Assembly (NCBI GenBank): GCA_013416485.1
Contig: JACCEO010000009.1
Location: 1 to 64,000 of the forward strand
Reading direction: 5' to 3'
DNA from: Alcaligenaceae bacterium
Lineage (GTDB): Bacteria > Pseudomonadota > Gammaproteobacteria > Burkholderiales > Burkholderiaceae_B
DNA: 64,000 nt
The translations under genes and the position numbers were made by a program. This document shows, in pieces, positions 16,454 to 25,500 of this stretch; within the stretch, counting starts at the first letter, position 1, and each line of letters begins with the position of its first letter. The notes below the pieces were generated by a model, which did no database searches, had not been told where the DNA came from, and saw nothing but the letters and a program-made list of their open reading frames with translations.

Positions 16454-17401
16454 TTGAAGCTAAGCTTTTCAACCAAGGAACTGACTGAACGACAACGCTC
16501 GCAGTACTGGAATGACGTTGTGTGCAAGCATTGTGTTCCAGCGAATAGTCAAATATATAACCCCCAGGGTTTCACTGGCCAATTCTCGGCCAAATCACTT
16601 GGGGATCTTGAAATTTCACAGATGTCTTCCTCGCGTCATGTGTGGGAACGGACAACGACTCACTTGCGTCGGGATCCCAGCGAAACGTTTTTGTTGGCAT
16701 TGATGGTGTCGGGTACTGGCCATGTTGAACAGTCGGGTCGGTCTACGCCAACAAATACCGGTGATATCGTGCTGTACGATGCCGAAAGGCCGTTTATCTA
16801 CGACTTAAGTCCAGAATCAGTATTGCTATTGCGTATTCCTCGTCGGCAACTGCTGTACCGTGCTCCGGATGCAGAGCGTTATACCGCAGTACGGTTTATT
16901 CCCGAAAAGCCTATTACCAGTTTGTTGGCGAACATGATTCAAGAAGCTGCTCGTATTAACTCGTCTGAAGACTTACCCGAGGCAGTGCAAACACAATTTG
17001 CTGGGTCATTATTAGATTTGCTAGGGGCAGCCATCCAATTGCAGATGGCTGGTGATACTGTAACGTCTAGTCAGCATATTCGGCTGTTTGGAATAGCCAA
17101 AAATTTCATAGAGTCCAATCTGGACAATCCATCGCTAACAGTAAATGACATTGCGGCAGCGGTGCATGTCTCAGAGCGCACGCTTATGCGAGTCTTTGCT
17201 GAAAGCGGTAGTACACCCATGCGTTGGGTTTGGCAGCGACGGCTTGAAGCCGCATATTGCTCGCTGGCAGAAGGCCGAGTGAAGCAGGTAACCGAAGCGG
17301 CTTTTCGTTATGGTTTTAACGATGTTTCCCACTTTAGTCGCGTCTTTAAAAAAGCCTATGGGACTTCACCAAGAAGCCTATTACTTAGAAAAAGCCACTA
17401 A
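16454..17401 (+). CDS. AraC-family transcriptional regulator, probable activator of the amide operon
   Basis: I prefer TTG 16454, which has a GGAGG site five bases before it (315 residues); a GTG at 16409 adds 15 residues but its AGGGAG is too close. The N-terminal ~180 residues resemble the AraC-binding-like cupin domain of FeaR-type regulators (SQYWNDVVCKH, GTGHVEQSGR, GDIVLYDAERPF). The C-terminal ~100 residues carry two helix-turn-helix units (VNDIAAAVHVSERTLMRVF and AFRYGFNDVSHFSRVFKKAY). It lies directly upstream of the amidase/ABC operon in the same direction, and a 22-bp-spaced direct repeat sits between them, so it very likely controls that operon in response to its substrate. Confidence 0.88.
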   Translation: MKLSFSTKELTERQRSQYWNDVVCKHCVPANSQIYNPQGFTGQFSAKSLGDLEISQMSSSRHVWERTTTHLRRDPSETFLLALMVSGTGHVEQSGRSTPTNTGDIVLYDAERPFIYDLSPESVLLLRIPRRQLLYRAPDAERYTAVRFIPEKPITSLLANMIQEAARINSSEDLPEAVQTQFAGSLLDLLGAAIQLQMAGDTVTSSQHIRLFGIAKNFIESNLDNPSLTVNDIAAAVHVSERTLMRVFAESGSTPMRWVWQRRLEAAYCSLAEGRVKQVTEAAFRYGFNDVSHFSRVFKKAYGTSPRSLLLRKSH

Positions 17402-17429
17402 GCACTGGTTATTGTTTTTAGCCATGTCT

Positions 17430-17467
17430 TGGCAGTTTTAGTCAAATGTACTGGCGGTTTTAGACAA
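17430..17467 (+). promoter_or_regulatory. Tandem direct repeat, candidate AraC-type operator
   Basis: TGGCAGTTTTAGTCAA (17430-17445) and TGGCGGTTTTAGACAA (17452-17467) match at 14 of 16 bases and begin 22 bp apart, about two helical turns. This is the usual layout of AraC-family half-sites upstream of a -35 region. It lies ~78 bp before the amidase start. Confidence 0.6.
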
Positions 17468-17544
17468 GCATCCCCCTGTGACTCACGATAATCTGGAACA
17501 AAGCAGATAAAAGCTTAATTCCAATTTATATTCAGGAGGATGAC

Positions 17545-18948
17545 ATGAACAAAGAAAACTTGCATTATATGGGCCTGCGTGAGGTAGGCGAGGCAATTCA
17601 ATCTGGCAAACTTTCATCAGAAGAAGTCACTAAAAAACAATTTGAACGTATTAGTGAGCTGGATGGACGGCTTAAAAGTTATGTCGTCTTGATGCAGGAG
17701 CAAGCGCTTAATGAAGCGCGTCGTGCTGATCAGGAAGTTGCTCAAGGTAAAGTCCGTGGCCCATTGCATGGTGTGCCAGTAGCAGTCAAAGACTTGTGCT
17801 GGACCAGCGATGCACCTACAGCATTTGGTACCACCGTACATCGCAATTTCCAAGCGAAAGAAGACGGGACTGTCGTGAAGCGTTTGCGTGACGCTGGGGC
17901 GGTAATTCTAGGGAAAGTGCAGCTAACCGAAGGTGCCTTGACCGACCATCACCCAGATATTGAGGCACCCGTTAACCCGTGGAACAGTGCTCATTGGTCA
18001 GGAGTCTCATCCAGTGGTTCTGGTGTCGCACCAGCTGCAGGCATGTGCTATGGGGCGATAGGTACCGACACTGGCGGCTCTATACGCTACCCTTCAGCAG
18101 CCTGTGGGTTGACAGGTATTAAACCGACCTGGGGACGTGTTAGTCGTTATGGAAACTTTGAGTTGGCAGCCTCTCTTGACCACTTGGGTCCTATGACACG
18201 AAGTGCGGAAGACTCTGCAGCCATGTTGCAAGTAATTGCCGGGCCAGACGAAAAAGATCCTACAGCAAGCCAGGCACCTGTACAGGACTATTTGCAGGAA
18301 CTTACCCGTGGTGCGAAAGGCCTGCGCATAGGAATAGACAGAGCATGGATTACGGATGATGTGGATGCGCCTACACGCCAGATGATGGATGCTGCCATTG
18401 ATGTTATGGCCAACTTGGGTGCTGAAATTATCGAGGTAAAAACGCCAGATGTTACCGATATGCAAAGTCATTGGTTCAATCTGTGTAGCGTAGAGGCAGC
18501 AGTGGCACATGAAGCAGACTACCCGTCACGCAAAGATATGTATGGTCCCGCCCTTAGCAATTTGTTGGATACCGGTCTAGCGTTAAGTGCAATGGATTAC
18601 CAGAAAATACTGCTGAAACGAGCAGCCTACACAGGTAAGCTTCGTGCCGTGATGCAAGGGGTAGACCTGTTGCTAGTACCTACAACACCTATTGCTTCAC
18701 CGACCATTGCCCAAATGAGCGTAACGGGTCAGGAATATGTGGACCGCTGGTTTGCCATGATGCGTTATACCGCGCCATTGGATATGGCAGGAGTACCTAC
18801 CATAACCTTACCTGGTGGCTTCACAGATGCGGGTACACCGATTGGCTTCCAGTTTGTGGGTGCCGATTTCCGCGAAGATCTGATCATTCGCGCCGCTCAT
18901 GCCTTCCAGGGGCAAACGGATTGGCACAAGCGTCGCCCCAATCTGTAA
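17545..18948 (+). CDS. Amidase (amidase-signature family), first gene of the amide operon
   Basis: A 467-residue amidase-signature hydrolase that splits a C-N amide bond and releases ammonia or an amine. The Ser-cisSer-Lys triad is complete: Lys82 (VAVKDLCW), Ser155 (GVSSSGSG) and Ser179 (GTDTGGSIR). The start ATG 17545 has a near-perfect AGGAGGATGAC site. It begins an operon with a urea/amide-type ABC importer and a second amidase, so the two enzymes may act in turn on one imported compound. No signal peptide is seen; it is cytosolic. The substrate cannot be read from the sequence. Confidence 0.9.
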   Translation: MNKENLHYMGLREVGEAIQSGKLSSEEVTKKQFERISELDGRLKSYVVLMQEQALNEARRADQEVAQGKVRGPLHGVPVAVKDLCWTSDAPTAFGTTVHRNFQAKEDGTVVKRLRDAGAVILGKVQLTEGALTDHHPDIEAPVNPWNSAHWSGVSSSGSGVAPAAGMCYGAIGTDTGGSIRYPSAACGLTGIKPTWGRVSRYGNFELAASLDHLGPMTRSAEDSAAMLQVIAGPDEKDPTASQAPVQDYLQELTRGAKGLRIGIDRAWITDDVDAPTRQMMDAAIDVMANLGAEIIEVKTPDVTDMQSHWFNLCSVEAAVAHEADYPSRKDMYGPALSNLLDTGLALSAMDYQKILLKRAAYTGKLRAVMQGVDLLLVPTTPIASPTIAQMSVTGQEYVDRWFAMMRYTAPLDMAGVPTITLPGGFTDAGTPIGFQFVGADFREDLIIRAAHAFQGQTDWHKRRPNL

Positions 18949-19045
18949 GGCATTAGGTAGAAATTATAAATATAGAAATGGCATAAAACATGCCTAAATA
19001 CCCGCCCTAGGCTAGGACTTGGGGCGGATTACCGGAGGAGACATC

Positions 19046-20284
19046 ATGACAATTAGTCGACGTGGTTTTATTAAGACCGCAGCAGGTGTATTAGCCTATG
19101 CCAGTAGTTTCGAGCTGCTTGCTCAGTCCAACCTTGATGGCACTAAGCCTATCAAGGTGGGTAATTTACTAGATAAAACGGGGGTTCTGAATAATTATTG
19201 TCTTAAGCAAATCAAGGCGGCCGCTATGGCTGTCGATGAGATCAATGCCAGTGGAGGTTTGTTAGGCAGAAAAGTAGAAATTAACTTCTATGACACCCAG
19301 TCCAGTAATCAGCTGTATTCACAGTATGCGACACAAGCGTTTGTTCGGGACAAGGTGGACGTGATTCATGGCGCTGTTGCCAGTTCTGCACGTGAAGTGG
19401 TTCGACCCATAGTGCAGCGCTTCAAGGGCTTGTATTTTTACAATGCATTATACGAAGGCGGGGTGTGTGACCGTCGTCATGTATGTACCGGTATGGTTCC
19501 AGGACAAGAGCTTGAGCCTTTGGTTGAGTACGTGATCAAAGAGCGTAATGCGCAAAAACACTACATTTTGGCGGCTGACTATAACTACGGCCATATCACC
19601 AGTAAGTGGTTGCAAAAGTTCATTCGTGAAAAAGGCGGCCAAGATGTAGCGGTCGAGTTCTTGCCGCTGGATGTCACTAACTTTGCCCCAGTGCTTAGCC
19701 GTATTCAAAGTGCTAAGCCCGATGCCGTATGGTCTGCTTTAGTGGGCGATGCACACATGAGCTTCTATCGTCAGTTTGAATCAACGATAGGCAAACAAAA
19801 TATGGCACTGATAGGTACCGTTTATGGTGCAGCTCGAGAAAATGCCATGCTAAGTCCCCAAGAGAATGACGGTACGATTATTGCGGCGTCATTTATTGAC
19901 ACTTTGCCTACAGATGCCGCCCGAGACTTCGTAAAACGTTTTGCTGCTTTCACTGGTGAAACAGACTATATCGGTGAGTATGGTGAATATGGTTATCGTG
20001 GGATGATGCTGTGGGCTGAAGCCGTTAAACGTGCTGGTAGCGTCGCTCCAGATAAGGTGATTGCAGCATTGCCAGGGACTACGTTTAATGGGCCAGGTGG
20101 TTTGTACACCATAGATGACCAGTCCAATCACACCATCATGGATATTCACATCGCCATTGGGAATAAAGATAAGGGCTTTGACGTCATCAAATCGTTCCAG
20201 CAGCAGCCTCCTAGCGATACGCAAGAGGTATGTAACCTGCGAGAGAACCCCAACGATACCAAGCAATACGAACCGAAAGTGTAA
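19046..20284 (+). CDS. Urea/short-chain amide ABC transporter substrate-binding protein (UrtA/FmdD-like)
   Basis: Periplasmic binding protein of the Peripla_BP_5 branch (UrtA, FmdD, AmiC). ATG 19046 follows GGAGGAG. The N-terminus SRRGFIKTAAGVLAYASS is a twin-arginine (Tat) signal, so it is probably exported folded. The core has IKVGNLLDKTGVLNNY, AVDEINASGGLLGRKVE, HGAVASSAREVVRP and YNYGHITSKWLQ, a pattern of amide-binding rather than leucine-binding members. 412 residues is normal. It is followed by both permeases and both ATPases, giving a complete importer. Confidence 0.88.
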   Translation: MTISRRGFIKTAAGVLAYASSFELLAQSNLDGTKPIKVGNLLDKTGVLNNYCLKQIKAAAMAVDEINASGGLLGRKVEINFYDTQSSNQLYSQYATQAFVRDKVDVIHGAVASSAREVVRPIVQRFKGLYFYNALYEGGVCDRRHVCTGMVPGQELEPLVEYVIKERNAQKHYILAADYNYGHITSKWLQKFIREKGGQDVAVEFLPLDVTNFAPVLSRIQSAKPDAVWSALVGDAHMSFYRQFESTIGKQNMALIGTVYGAARENAMLSPQENDGTIIAASFIDTLPTDAARDFVKRFAAFTGETDYIGEYGEYGYRGMMLWAEAVKRAGSVAPDKVIAALPGTTFNGPGGLYTIDDQSNHTIMDIHIAIGNKDKGFDVIKSFQQQPPSDTQEVCNLRENPNDTKQYEPKV

Positions 20285-20364
20285 TAGCTCGCGCGAATAA
20301 GTATTCGCGCGTTATTGCTTTCTGTACGTAGGGTGGTGACTAAGGCGTTGTTTGGGAGAACGTA

Positions 20365-21225
20365 GTGGAAGTGTTTTATACCGGCCTGTATTTGGTCATT
20401 TTCTCGATATCGCTCATGCTCCTCATAAGTTTAGGGCTGGCGGTGATCTTCGGCATGATGAAGGTGATCAACCTTGCTCATGGTGAGTTCATGATGGTGG
20501 GGGGCTACACCTGTGTTTTGGCGGTTAACGCGGGTGCCTCATTGTGGTTGGGCGTACTGTTAGGTGGTCTTGTTACAGGTGTTTTAGGCATTATCGTCGA
20601 GAGGCTAGTGATCCGGTTTCTATATGGCCGGATTATTGACACCTTGCTTGCGACCTGGGGGCTCTCTCTATTATTTGTTGGAGCGGCTACGACCATTTTT
20701 GGTGCCTCAGGCATGGGAATTTCAACGGAATTCACCAACGTCAGTATTGGTGGGATGAATGTATCGTCGTACAACCTGATAGTTTGTGCATTCTCGATTG
20801 CGCTGGCGCTGCTTACATGGTGGTTGGCTGTGGGTACGAAAGCAGGGCTGATTGTGCGCGGCACCATGCAGGTGCCAGAAGTCGCCAGTTGTCTGGGAGT
20901 TGATCGCTCTAAAGTCTATATGGCGACCTTTGGTTTTGGCTCTTGCCTGGCTGGACTTGCGGGTGCCGCTTTGGCACCGATTACCGGTGTTAGTCCAGTG
21001 ATGGGGATATTTTTCGTTGCCAAGGCTTTTATCACGGTGATCGTTGGTGGTCATTTGCCACTAATTGGTGCAACAGCGGCTTCGTCCATCTTTGGTGCCA
21101 TTGATGGGGTGGTGTCCTACATCTACAGTTCTGTTACGGGTGAAGTTTCCATGTTGATTGCAGCCGTGTTGCTGTTACGCATGCTCCCCCTGGGCATCAC
21201 TGGTCGAATGAAGAAGGGTATGTAG
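20365..21225 (+). CDS. ABC transporter permease, UrtB/LivH-like
   Basis: First of two inner-membrane permeases of the importer; 286 residues, mostly hydrophobic with about eight membrane helices. The segment LGLAVIFGMMKVINLAHGEF near residue 25 is the conserved start of LivH/UrtB permeases, and GTMQVPEVASCLGVD near 165 is the coupling (EAA-like) region. Start is GTG 20365 after GGGAGAA. It overlaps nothing but lies one base before the next permease, so the two are translated together. Confidence 0.9.
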   Translation: MEVFYTGLYLVIFSISLMLLISLGLAVIFGMMKVINLAHGEFMMVGGYTCVLAVNAGASLWLGVLLGGLVTGVLGIIVERLVIRFLYGRIIDTLLATWGLSLLFVGAATTIFGASGMGISTEFTNVSIGGMNVSSYNLIVCAFSIALALLTWWLAVGTKAGLIVRGTMQVPEVASCLGVDRSKVYMATFGFGSCLAGLAGAALAPITGVSPVMGIFFVAKAFITVIVGGHLPLIGATAASSIFGAIDGVVSYIYSSVTGEVSMLIAAVLLLRMLPLGITGRMKKGM

Positions 21226-21226
21226 C

Positions 21227-22264
21227 ATGAATGGCTCTACGGTTTCTATGGGCTTTGATGCCCATGCTGGTCTATCGCCGCGTCGGTCTTGGTGGTCGGC
21301 GGTAGTTGTTTGTTTTTTGCTGATGTTGGCTGTTCCCGTGTATGGCGATATGGCGTTGCAGCTGGATTTATCGCTAGTGCTCATTTTGTCTTTATTGGCA
21401 TTGAGTATGGGATTTTTATGGGGCTATGTCGGTATTCTTAGTTTTGGCCAAACTATTTTCTTTGGTTTGGGTGGCTATACCTATGCGTTGTTTAGCCTAA
21501 ATACCGATATGGCAGCTACAGCTTTTGTACTGGCAGTCATCGTACCTATGCTATTTGCGTTGGTATTGGGCTATTTCATGATGTTTGGTCGTATTAGCGA
21601 TATCTATTTAAGTGTGATCACGCTGGTGGTGACCCTTATTTTTGAAAAAGCGGTGCGCTCAACATCAGGCCCAGAGTACGTGATTGGTACTGTGCGACTT
21701 AACGGACAAAACGGTATTCCAGGGGTGCCTAGCCTGCCTTTTCAGATCGGACCTATCGATTTACAAGGCATAGACGGTATTTTCTATTTGGCACTGTTCT
21801 TTTTGCTAGTGGTCTATGTGGGTATTAGGTTGTTCCTGGCTAGCACGACCGGTCGTGTCCTGGTGGGCTTGCGTGAGAACGAAAGTCGTATGGAGTTGCT
21901 GGGGTATGACAGTCGTTTGTACAAACTACTTGCCTTTGTGATTGCTGGTGGCATTGCGGGGTTGGCAGGTGGCTTGTACGCATTATGGGGCAATTTTGTG
22001 GGCCCTGAAATGTTTGGTCTTAATCAAGCAGCGATGGTGGTTATCTGGGTAATCGTGGGCGGGCGTTCTACATTATTAGGACCAGTGATTGGAACCTTGC
22101 TTATTCAATACCTGACGACGTGGTTAGGTACTGCAGGTGTGGGTCAGGTGACGTTATTTTTAGGATTCATACTGATTCTTTGTGTGCTGCTGCTTCCCCA
22201 AGGCATAGTACCCACGGTGCGTAATGCTATTCGGCGCGTAATGCCCAAAGGACAGGAGGGCTAA
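21227..22264 (+). CDS. ABC transporter permease, UrtC/LivM-like
   Basis: Second inner-membrane permease; 345 residues with around nine to ten membrane helices. GYVGILSFGQTIFFGLGGYT near residue 70 and GRVLVGLRENESRMELLGYD near 205 are the conserved LivM/UrtC blocks. The hydrophilic N-terminal 20 residues are longer than in many members. It starts at ATG 21227, one base after the previous stop, and is followed at once by the ATPase gene. Confidence 0.9.
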   Translation: MNGSTVSMGFDAHAGLSPRRSWWSAVVVCFLLMLAVPVYGDMALQLDLSLVLILSLLALSMGFLWGYVGILSFGQTIFFGLGGYTYALFSLNTDMAATAFVLAVIVPMLFALVLGYFMMFGRISDIYLSVITLVVTLIFEKAVRSTSGPEYVIGTVRLNGQNGIPGVPSLPFQIGPIDLQGIDGIFYLALFFLLVVYVGIRLFLASTTGRVLVGLRENESRMELLGYDSRLYKLLAFVIAGGIAGLAGGLYALWGNFVGPEMFGLNQAAMVVIWVIVGGRSTLLGPVIGTLLIQYLTTWLGTAGVGQVTLFLGFILILCVLLLPQGIVPTVRNAIRRVMPKGQEG

Positions 22265-22267
22265 GTG

Positions 22268-22996
22268 ATGGCAAACCAAGACATCATTCTGCAGGCGCGT
22301 GGCGTAGAGAAAAGCTTTGGCGGGGTAAAGGCGTTAAGCAGTATTGACTTTACTTTACGCAGGGGCGAACTACGTTGTTTGATTGGTCCTAATGGCGCGG
22401 GCAAAAGCACGTTTTTTAAATTACTCAGTGGGCAGTTAAAGCCTAGTGCAGGCGATATCCTTTTTAAAGGCCACAGTATCCGTCGTGCAGAACAGCATGC
22501 GATCGCCAAGCGAGGTATGGGTATTAAAAATCAGGTACCTACGGTTTTAGACGGCTTATCCGTTGATGAAAATCTGTGGTTGGCGGCACGTAGCGTACGT
22601 GGGGTCGATAAGGCCAATGAGCAAATCGAACAGCTGAAAAGCCGACTGGGATTAAGTGCTGTCTCTAAAAAACTAGTGGGTGAGTTGGCTCACGGTCAGC
22701 GCCAGTGGGTAGAGATCGGCATGGTTATTGCACGTGATCCTCAGGTGATTTTGTTTGATGAACCTGCCGCTGGCATGAGTGACGAAGAAACCGAACGTAT
22801 GGCCGAACTGATCCTGGAGTTGAATCAACAGGCTGCCATTGTTGTTGTCGAGCATGACATGGCATTTATTGGAAAAATTGCACGTACGGTGACTGTCTTT
22901 CATCGAGGGAGTATCTTGACTGAAGGCAGTTTTGACGAGGTGGTCAGTAATCAACAGGTACGTGATGTGTATCTAGGACGAGGGAAATCCACATGA
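22268..22996 (+). CDS. ABC transporter ATPase, UrtD/LivG-like
   Basis: Cytosolic ATPase of the importer, ~242 residues. Walker A is GPNGAGKST (about residue 42), Walker B is VILFDEPAAGMS, and the switch histidine is in VVVEHDM. The signature reads LAHGQRQWVEIGM rather than LSGGQ; a HGQ-K/R-QW signature is characteristic of UrtD-type subunits and supports a urea or amide substrate over branched-chain amino acids. AGGAGG lies upstream; GTG 22265 and ATG 22268 are both possible starts. Its stop overlaps the next start (ATGA). Confidence 0.9.
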   Translation: MANQDIILQARGVEKSFGGVKALSSIDFTLRRGELRCLIGPNGAGKSTFFKLLSGQLKPSAGDILFKGHSIRRAEQHAIAKRGMGIKNQVPTVLDGLSVDENLWLAARSVRGVDKANEQIEQLKSRLGLSAVSKKLVGELAHGQRQWVEIGMVIARDPQVILFDEPAAGMSDEETERMAELILELNQQAAIVVVEHDMAFIGKIARTVTVFHRGSILTEGSFDEVVSNQQVRDVYLGRGKST

Positions 22997-23688
22997 GCAT
23001 GCTAATCGTAAATGATCTGGCGTCTGGCTATGGGCGCATCCCTATCCTAGAGGGCATACGTTTTACGGTTGCCGATGCCGAGTTCCTAGGTGTGTTGGGC
23101 CACAACGGCATGGGCAAATCTACGTTGTTGAAAACACTCATGGGCTTGTTACCGGCAACTGCTGGGACGATAGGCTTGGCAGGCACTGACATTACTGTGT
23201 CGCCCACTCATGTTCGAGCACGTATGGGAGTTGGTTATGTGCCCCAGGGTCGGGGTATTTTTCCAGGATTATCGGTTCTTGAGAATCTGAGTTTTTCCGC
23301 GAAAGCCAATCCCGCAAACAGTATGAGCGTAGACGAAATACTGGAGCAATTTCCACGTCTGAAACCTTTGACTACTAGGCATGGTGGTGCATTAAGCGGT
23401 GGTGAGCAGCAATTGCTGGCCCTAGCCCGAGCCTTAATTTCAAGGCCCAGGTTGTTGCTGCTGGATGAGCCTACAGAAGGGATCCAGCCTTCAATTATTG
23501 ACGAAATCATAGATAAGCTGAAAGAAATTCGTGTCCAAATGGGCTTGACGATATTGCTGGTTGAACAAAATATTGACTTCATCCGTCAGCTTTCAGATCG
23601 GGTACTACTGATTCATAAAGGCATCATTACTCAGGAACTACAGCCAGAGGAACTCACCGAAGAGTCTGCCTTGGGCAGTTTTGTTTGA
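22993..23688 (+). CDS. ABC transporter ATPase, UrtE/LivF-like
   Basis: Second ATPase of the importer, 231 residues. Walker A is GHNGMGKST, the signature is LSGGEQQLLALARAL, and Walker B with the following text is LLLLDEPTEGIQPSII; the EGIQPSII tail is typical of UrtE. The start overlaps the previous stop by four bases, so translation is coupled. It completes the five-part transporter. Confidence 0.9.
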   Translation: MSMLIVNDLASGYGRIPILEGIRFTVADAEFLGVLGHNGMGKSTLLKTLMGLLPATAGTIGLAGTDITVSPTHVRARMGVGYVPQGRGIFPGLSVLENLSFSAKANPANSMSVDEILEQFPRLKPLTTRHGGALSGGEQQLLALARALISRPRLLLLDEPTEGIQPSIIDEIIDKLKEIRVQMGLTILLVEQNIDFIRQLSDRVLLIHKGIITQELQPEELTEESALGSFV

Positions 23689-23721
23689 TGGGCTGTATGG
23701 ACATAAGGAAAAGGAACACAC

Positions 23722-23928
23722 ATGAGCGAAGACCTGATTACCAGTCAATCGGTAGTAGCTTTGGCGCACATTGCCGATCTACCACTTAGTAGTGCTCGCC
23801 AGCAGGCGGCTCTGCCTATTCTGCAAGCGTGGGTGCCTGCTGCTAATGCCTTAAGTCAACGCATGGCAGGCGATGAGGTGCGGGATCAACTTCCAGGCAC
23901 TATTTTTACACTTGGTGCTAGGCGCTAG
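23722..23928 (+). CDS. AtzG-like small subunit (DUF4089 family)
   Basis: A 68-residue protein resembling DUF4089/AtzG, the GatC-like partner that stabilises the amidase AtzE. Features are the N-terminal helix region VVALAHIADLPLS, the middle ILQAWVPAANAL and the C-terminal LPGTIFTLG, matching the 'two helices then a P-x-x-x-F tail' layout. It lies directly before a GatA/AtzE-type amidase (16 bp gap), which is the usual order for this pair. ATG 23722 follows AAGGAA. The assignment rests on shape and position, since the family diverges quickly. Confidence 0.65.
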   Translation: MSEDLITSQSVVALAHIADLPLSSARQQAALPILQAWVPAANALSQRMAGDEVRDQLPGTIFTLGARR

Positions 23929-23944
23929 AGTCAGGAGATAGATA

Positions 23945-25351
23945 ATGGAATTGCAGGAATTGACGCTGGCCCAAGCGGCTACAGCGGTGAAAAAGAAAGA
24001 GGTGTCTCCGGTTGATCTTGTGCAGGCATGTTTAGCGCGTATAGAAGCAGTTAATGAAAAAACGAATGCTTATATCAGTGTTTTCGCAGATGAAGCCACT
24101 AAGGTGGCTAAAGCCTCTGAAATCATGATTATGGCCGGTCACGACCTTGGCGCATTGCATGGCGTACCCATATCGCTAAAGGATAATATTGCGCTGAAGG
24201 GGCATCGCACAACAGCGGGAAGTAAAGTGCTTGCAGACTGGCACCCACAGCAAGATGCCACGGTTACCCAACGTCTGCGCGGTGCTGGCGCTATCTTTCT
24301 TGGTAAGTGCAATATGCATGAGTTCGCCTGGGGAGGTACCTCTGATAACCCGCACTATGGTGCTGTCCGTAACCCTTGGGATACCAATAAGTTTCCAGCA
24401 GGTTCCAGTGGTGGCTCTGGTGTAGCAGTGGCTGCTCGGACCTGCTATGGCTCAATTGGTACCGACACCGGTGGCAGTGTGCGGCTACCTGCTGCTATCA
24501 ATGGCATTGTTGGTATACGGCCTACTTACGGACGCGTCAGTAACCACGGCGTTATTCCATTAGCCTGGAGCATGGATACGGCTGGTCCCATGACTCGTAC
24601 TGTCGAAGATTGCGCGATCATGTTTAATGCGATTGCTGGCTACGATCCCAAGGATCCTGTTAGTGCTTTGCATCCGCTAGTGGACTACACCAGCGACCTG
24701 CATTTGGATATCAAAGGCTTACGTATTGGCGTTGTTCCAAATTACTTTTTTTCGCACCTGCAAAGCGCTGTTTTAGACAACGTTACAGCCGCATTAAAAA
24801 CGTTTGAAAGTCTGGGGGCCATGATAATGGATATCCCAATAGCCAATATTGAAGGTAATATATCTGCGCAATTAACCATAGAGTCCGTGGAGCCCAGTGC
24901 TTATCATCAAAAGTGGCTGCGTGAGCGTCCTGATGACTATGGTGACGATGTACGCGCACTATTGGATGTGGGTGAACTACTACTAGGTACACACTACGTT
25001 CAAGCTCAACGCTATCGTGCCTTGCTGCGTGAAGAGTTCCTAGAGGCCTTCAAGCGTGTCGATGTCTTTATTTGCCCGACCTTGCCATTTACTGCCACAG
25101 ACGTTGGGGCGATGAAAGTGGTAATAGAAAATGGTGAAGAAGAGGACATGTTATCGGCAATCATGCAGTTCACCGGTATTCCTAGTTTGACCGGGCTGCC
25201 TTCGCTAAATATTCCTTGTGGCTTTGATGACGCTGGCTTGCCAGTTGGCTTGCAGATCATAGGTAAACCTTTTGACGAGGCGACCTTATTTCGTATTGGC
25301 GCTCAGTTTGAAGCCATGACCAAGTTTTATACCCAGGCACCCACGATTTAA
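23945..25351 (+). CDS. AtzE/GatA-like amidase
   Basis: A 468-residue amidase-signature enzyme, closer to GatA/AtzE than to the first amidase of the operon. The triad is Lys79 (SLKDN), Ser154 (AGSSGGSG) and Ser178 (GTDTGGSVR). Its likely partner is the AtzG-like protein just upstream. In cyanuric-acid degradation AtzE with AtzG hydrolyses 1-carboxybiuret, but no cyanuric-acid hydrolase or AtzH is nearby, so a related amide or ureide is more likely here. It is the last gene of the operon, followed by a strong terminator at 25371. Confidence 0.88.
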   Translation: MELQELTLAQAATAVKKKEVSPVDLVQACLARIEAVNEKTNAYISVFADEATKVAKASEIMIMAGHDLGALHGVPISLKDNIALKGHRTTAGSKVLADWHPQQDATVTQRLRGAGAIFLGKCNMHEFAWGGTSDNPHYGAVRNPWDTNKFPAGSSGGSGVAVAARTCYGSIGTDTGGSVRLPAAINGIVGIRPTYGRVSNHGVIPLAWSMDTAGPMTRTVEDCAIMFNAIAGYDPKDPVSALHPLVDYTSDLHLDIKGLRIGVVPNYFFSHLQSAVLDNVTAALKTFESLGAMIMDIPIANIEGNISAQLTIESVEPSAYHQKWLRERPDDYGDDVRALLDVGELLLGTHYVQAQRYRALLREEFLEAFKRVDVFICPTLPFTATDVGAMKVVIENGEEEDMLSAIMQFTGIPSLTGLPSLNIPCGFDDAGLPVGLQIIGKPFDEATLFRIGAQFEAMTKFYTQAPTI

Positions 25352-25370
25352 ACCTGACGGTTCAGCGCTT

Positions 25371-25416
25371 AAGCGCAATTGGTACGTCAAGCTGACGTTC
25401 ACCAATTGCGCTTTTT
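25371..25416 (+). terminator. Strong intrinsic terminator of the amide operon
   Basis: AAGCGCAATTGGT (25371-25383) pairs perfectly with 25401-25413, and an inner ACGTCA/TGACGT stem (25384-25398) extends the hairpin. A T-run (25412-25416) follows. It closes the operon that starts at 17545. Confidence 0.9.
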
Positions 25417-25500
25417 GTCGCTATGATACTTACCGAATCTGAACACGATAATTTTGTTATTTACACAGCAGCCAGTTAGTGCGGTTGCAGGAGCACTTGT

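Noticed and set aside
19046-23688. Branched-chain amino-acid transporter LivKHMGF
   Set aside because: Same overall fold, but the Peripla_BP_5-type binding protein, the HGQ signature in the first ATPase and EGIQPSII in the second point to the urea/amide branch.
23945-25351. GatA of the Glu-tRNA amidotransferase
   Set aside because: Although GatA-like, it lies in an ABC/amide operon with no gatB, and the small gene upstream resembles AtzG rather than GatC.
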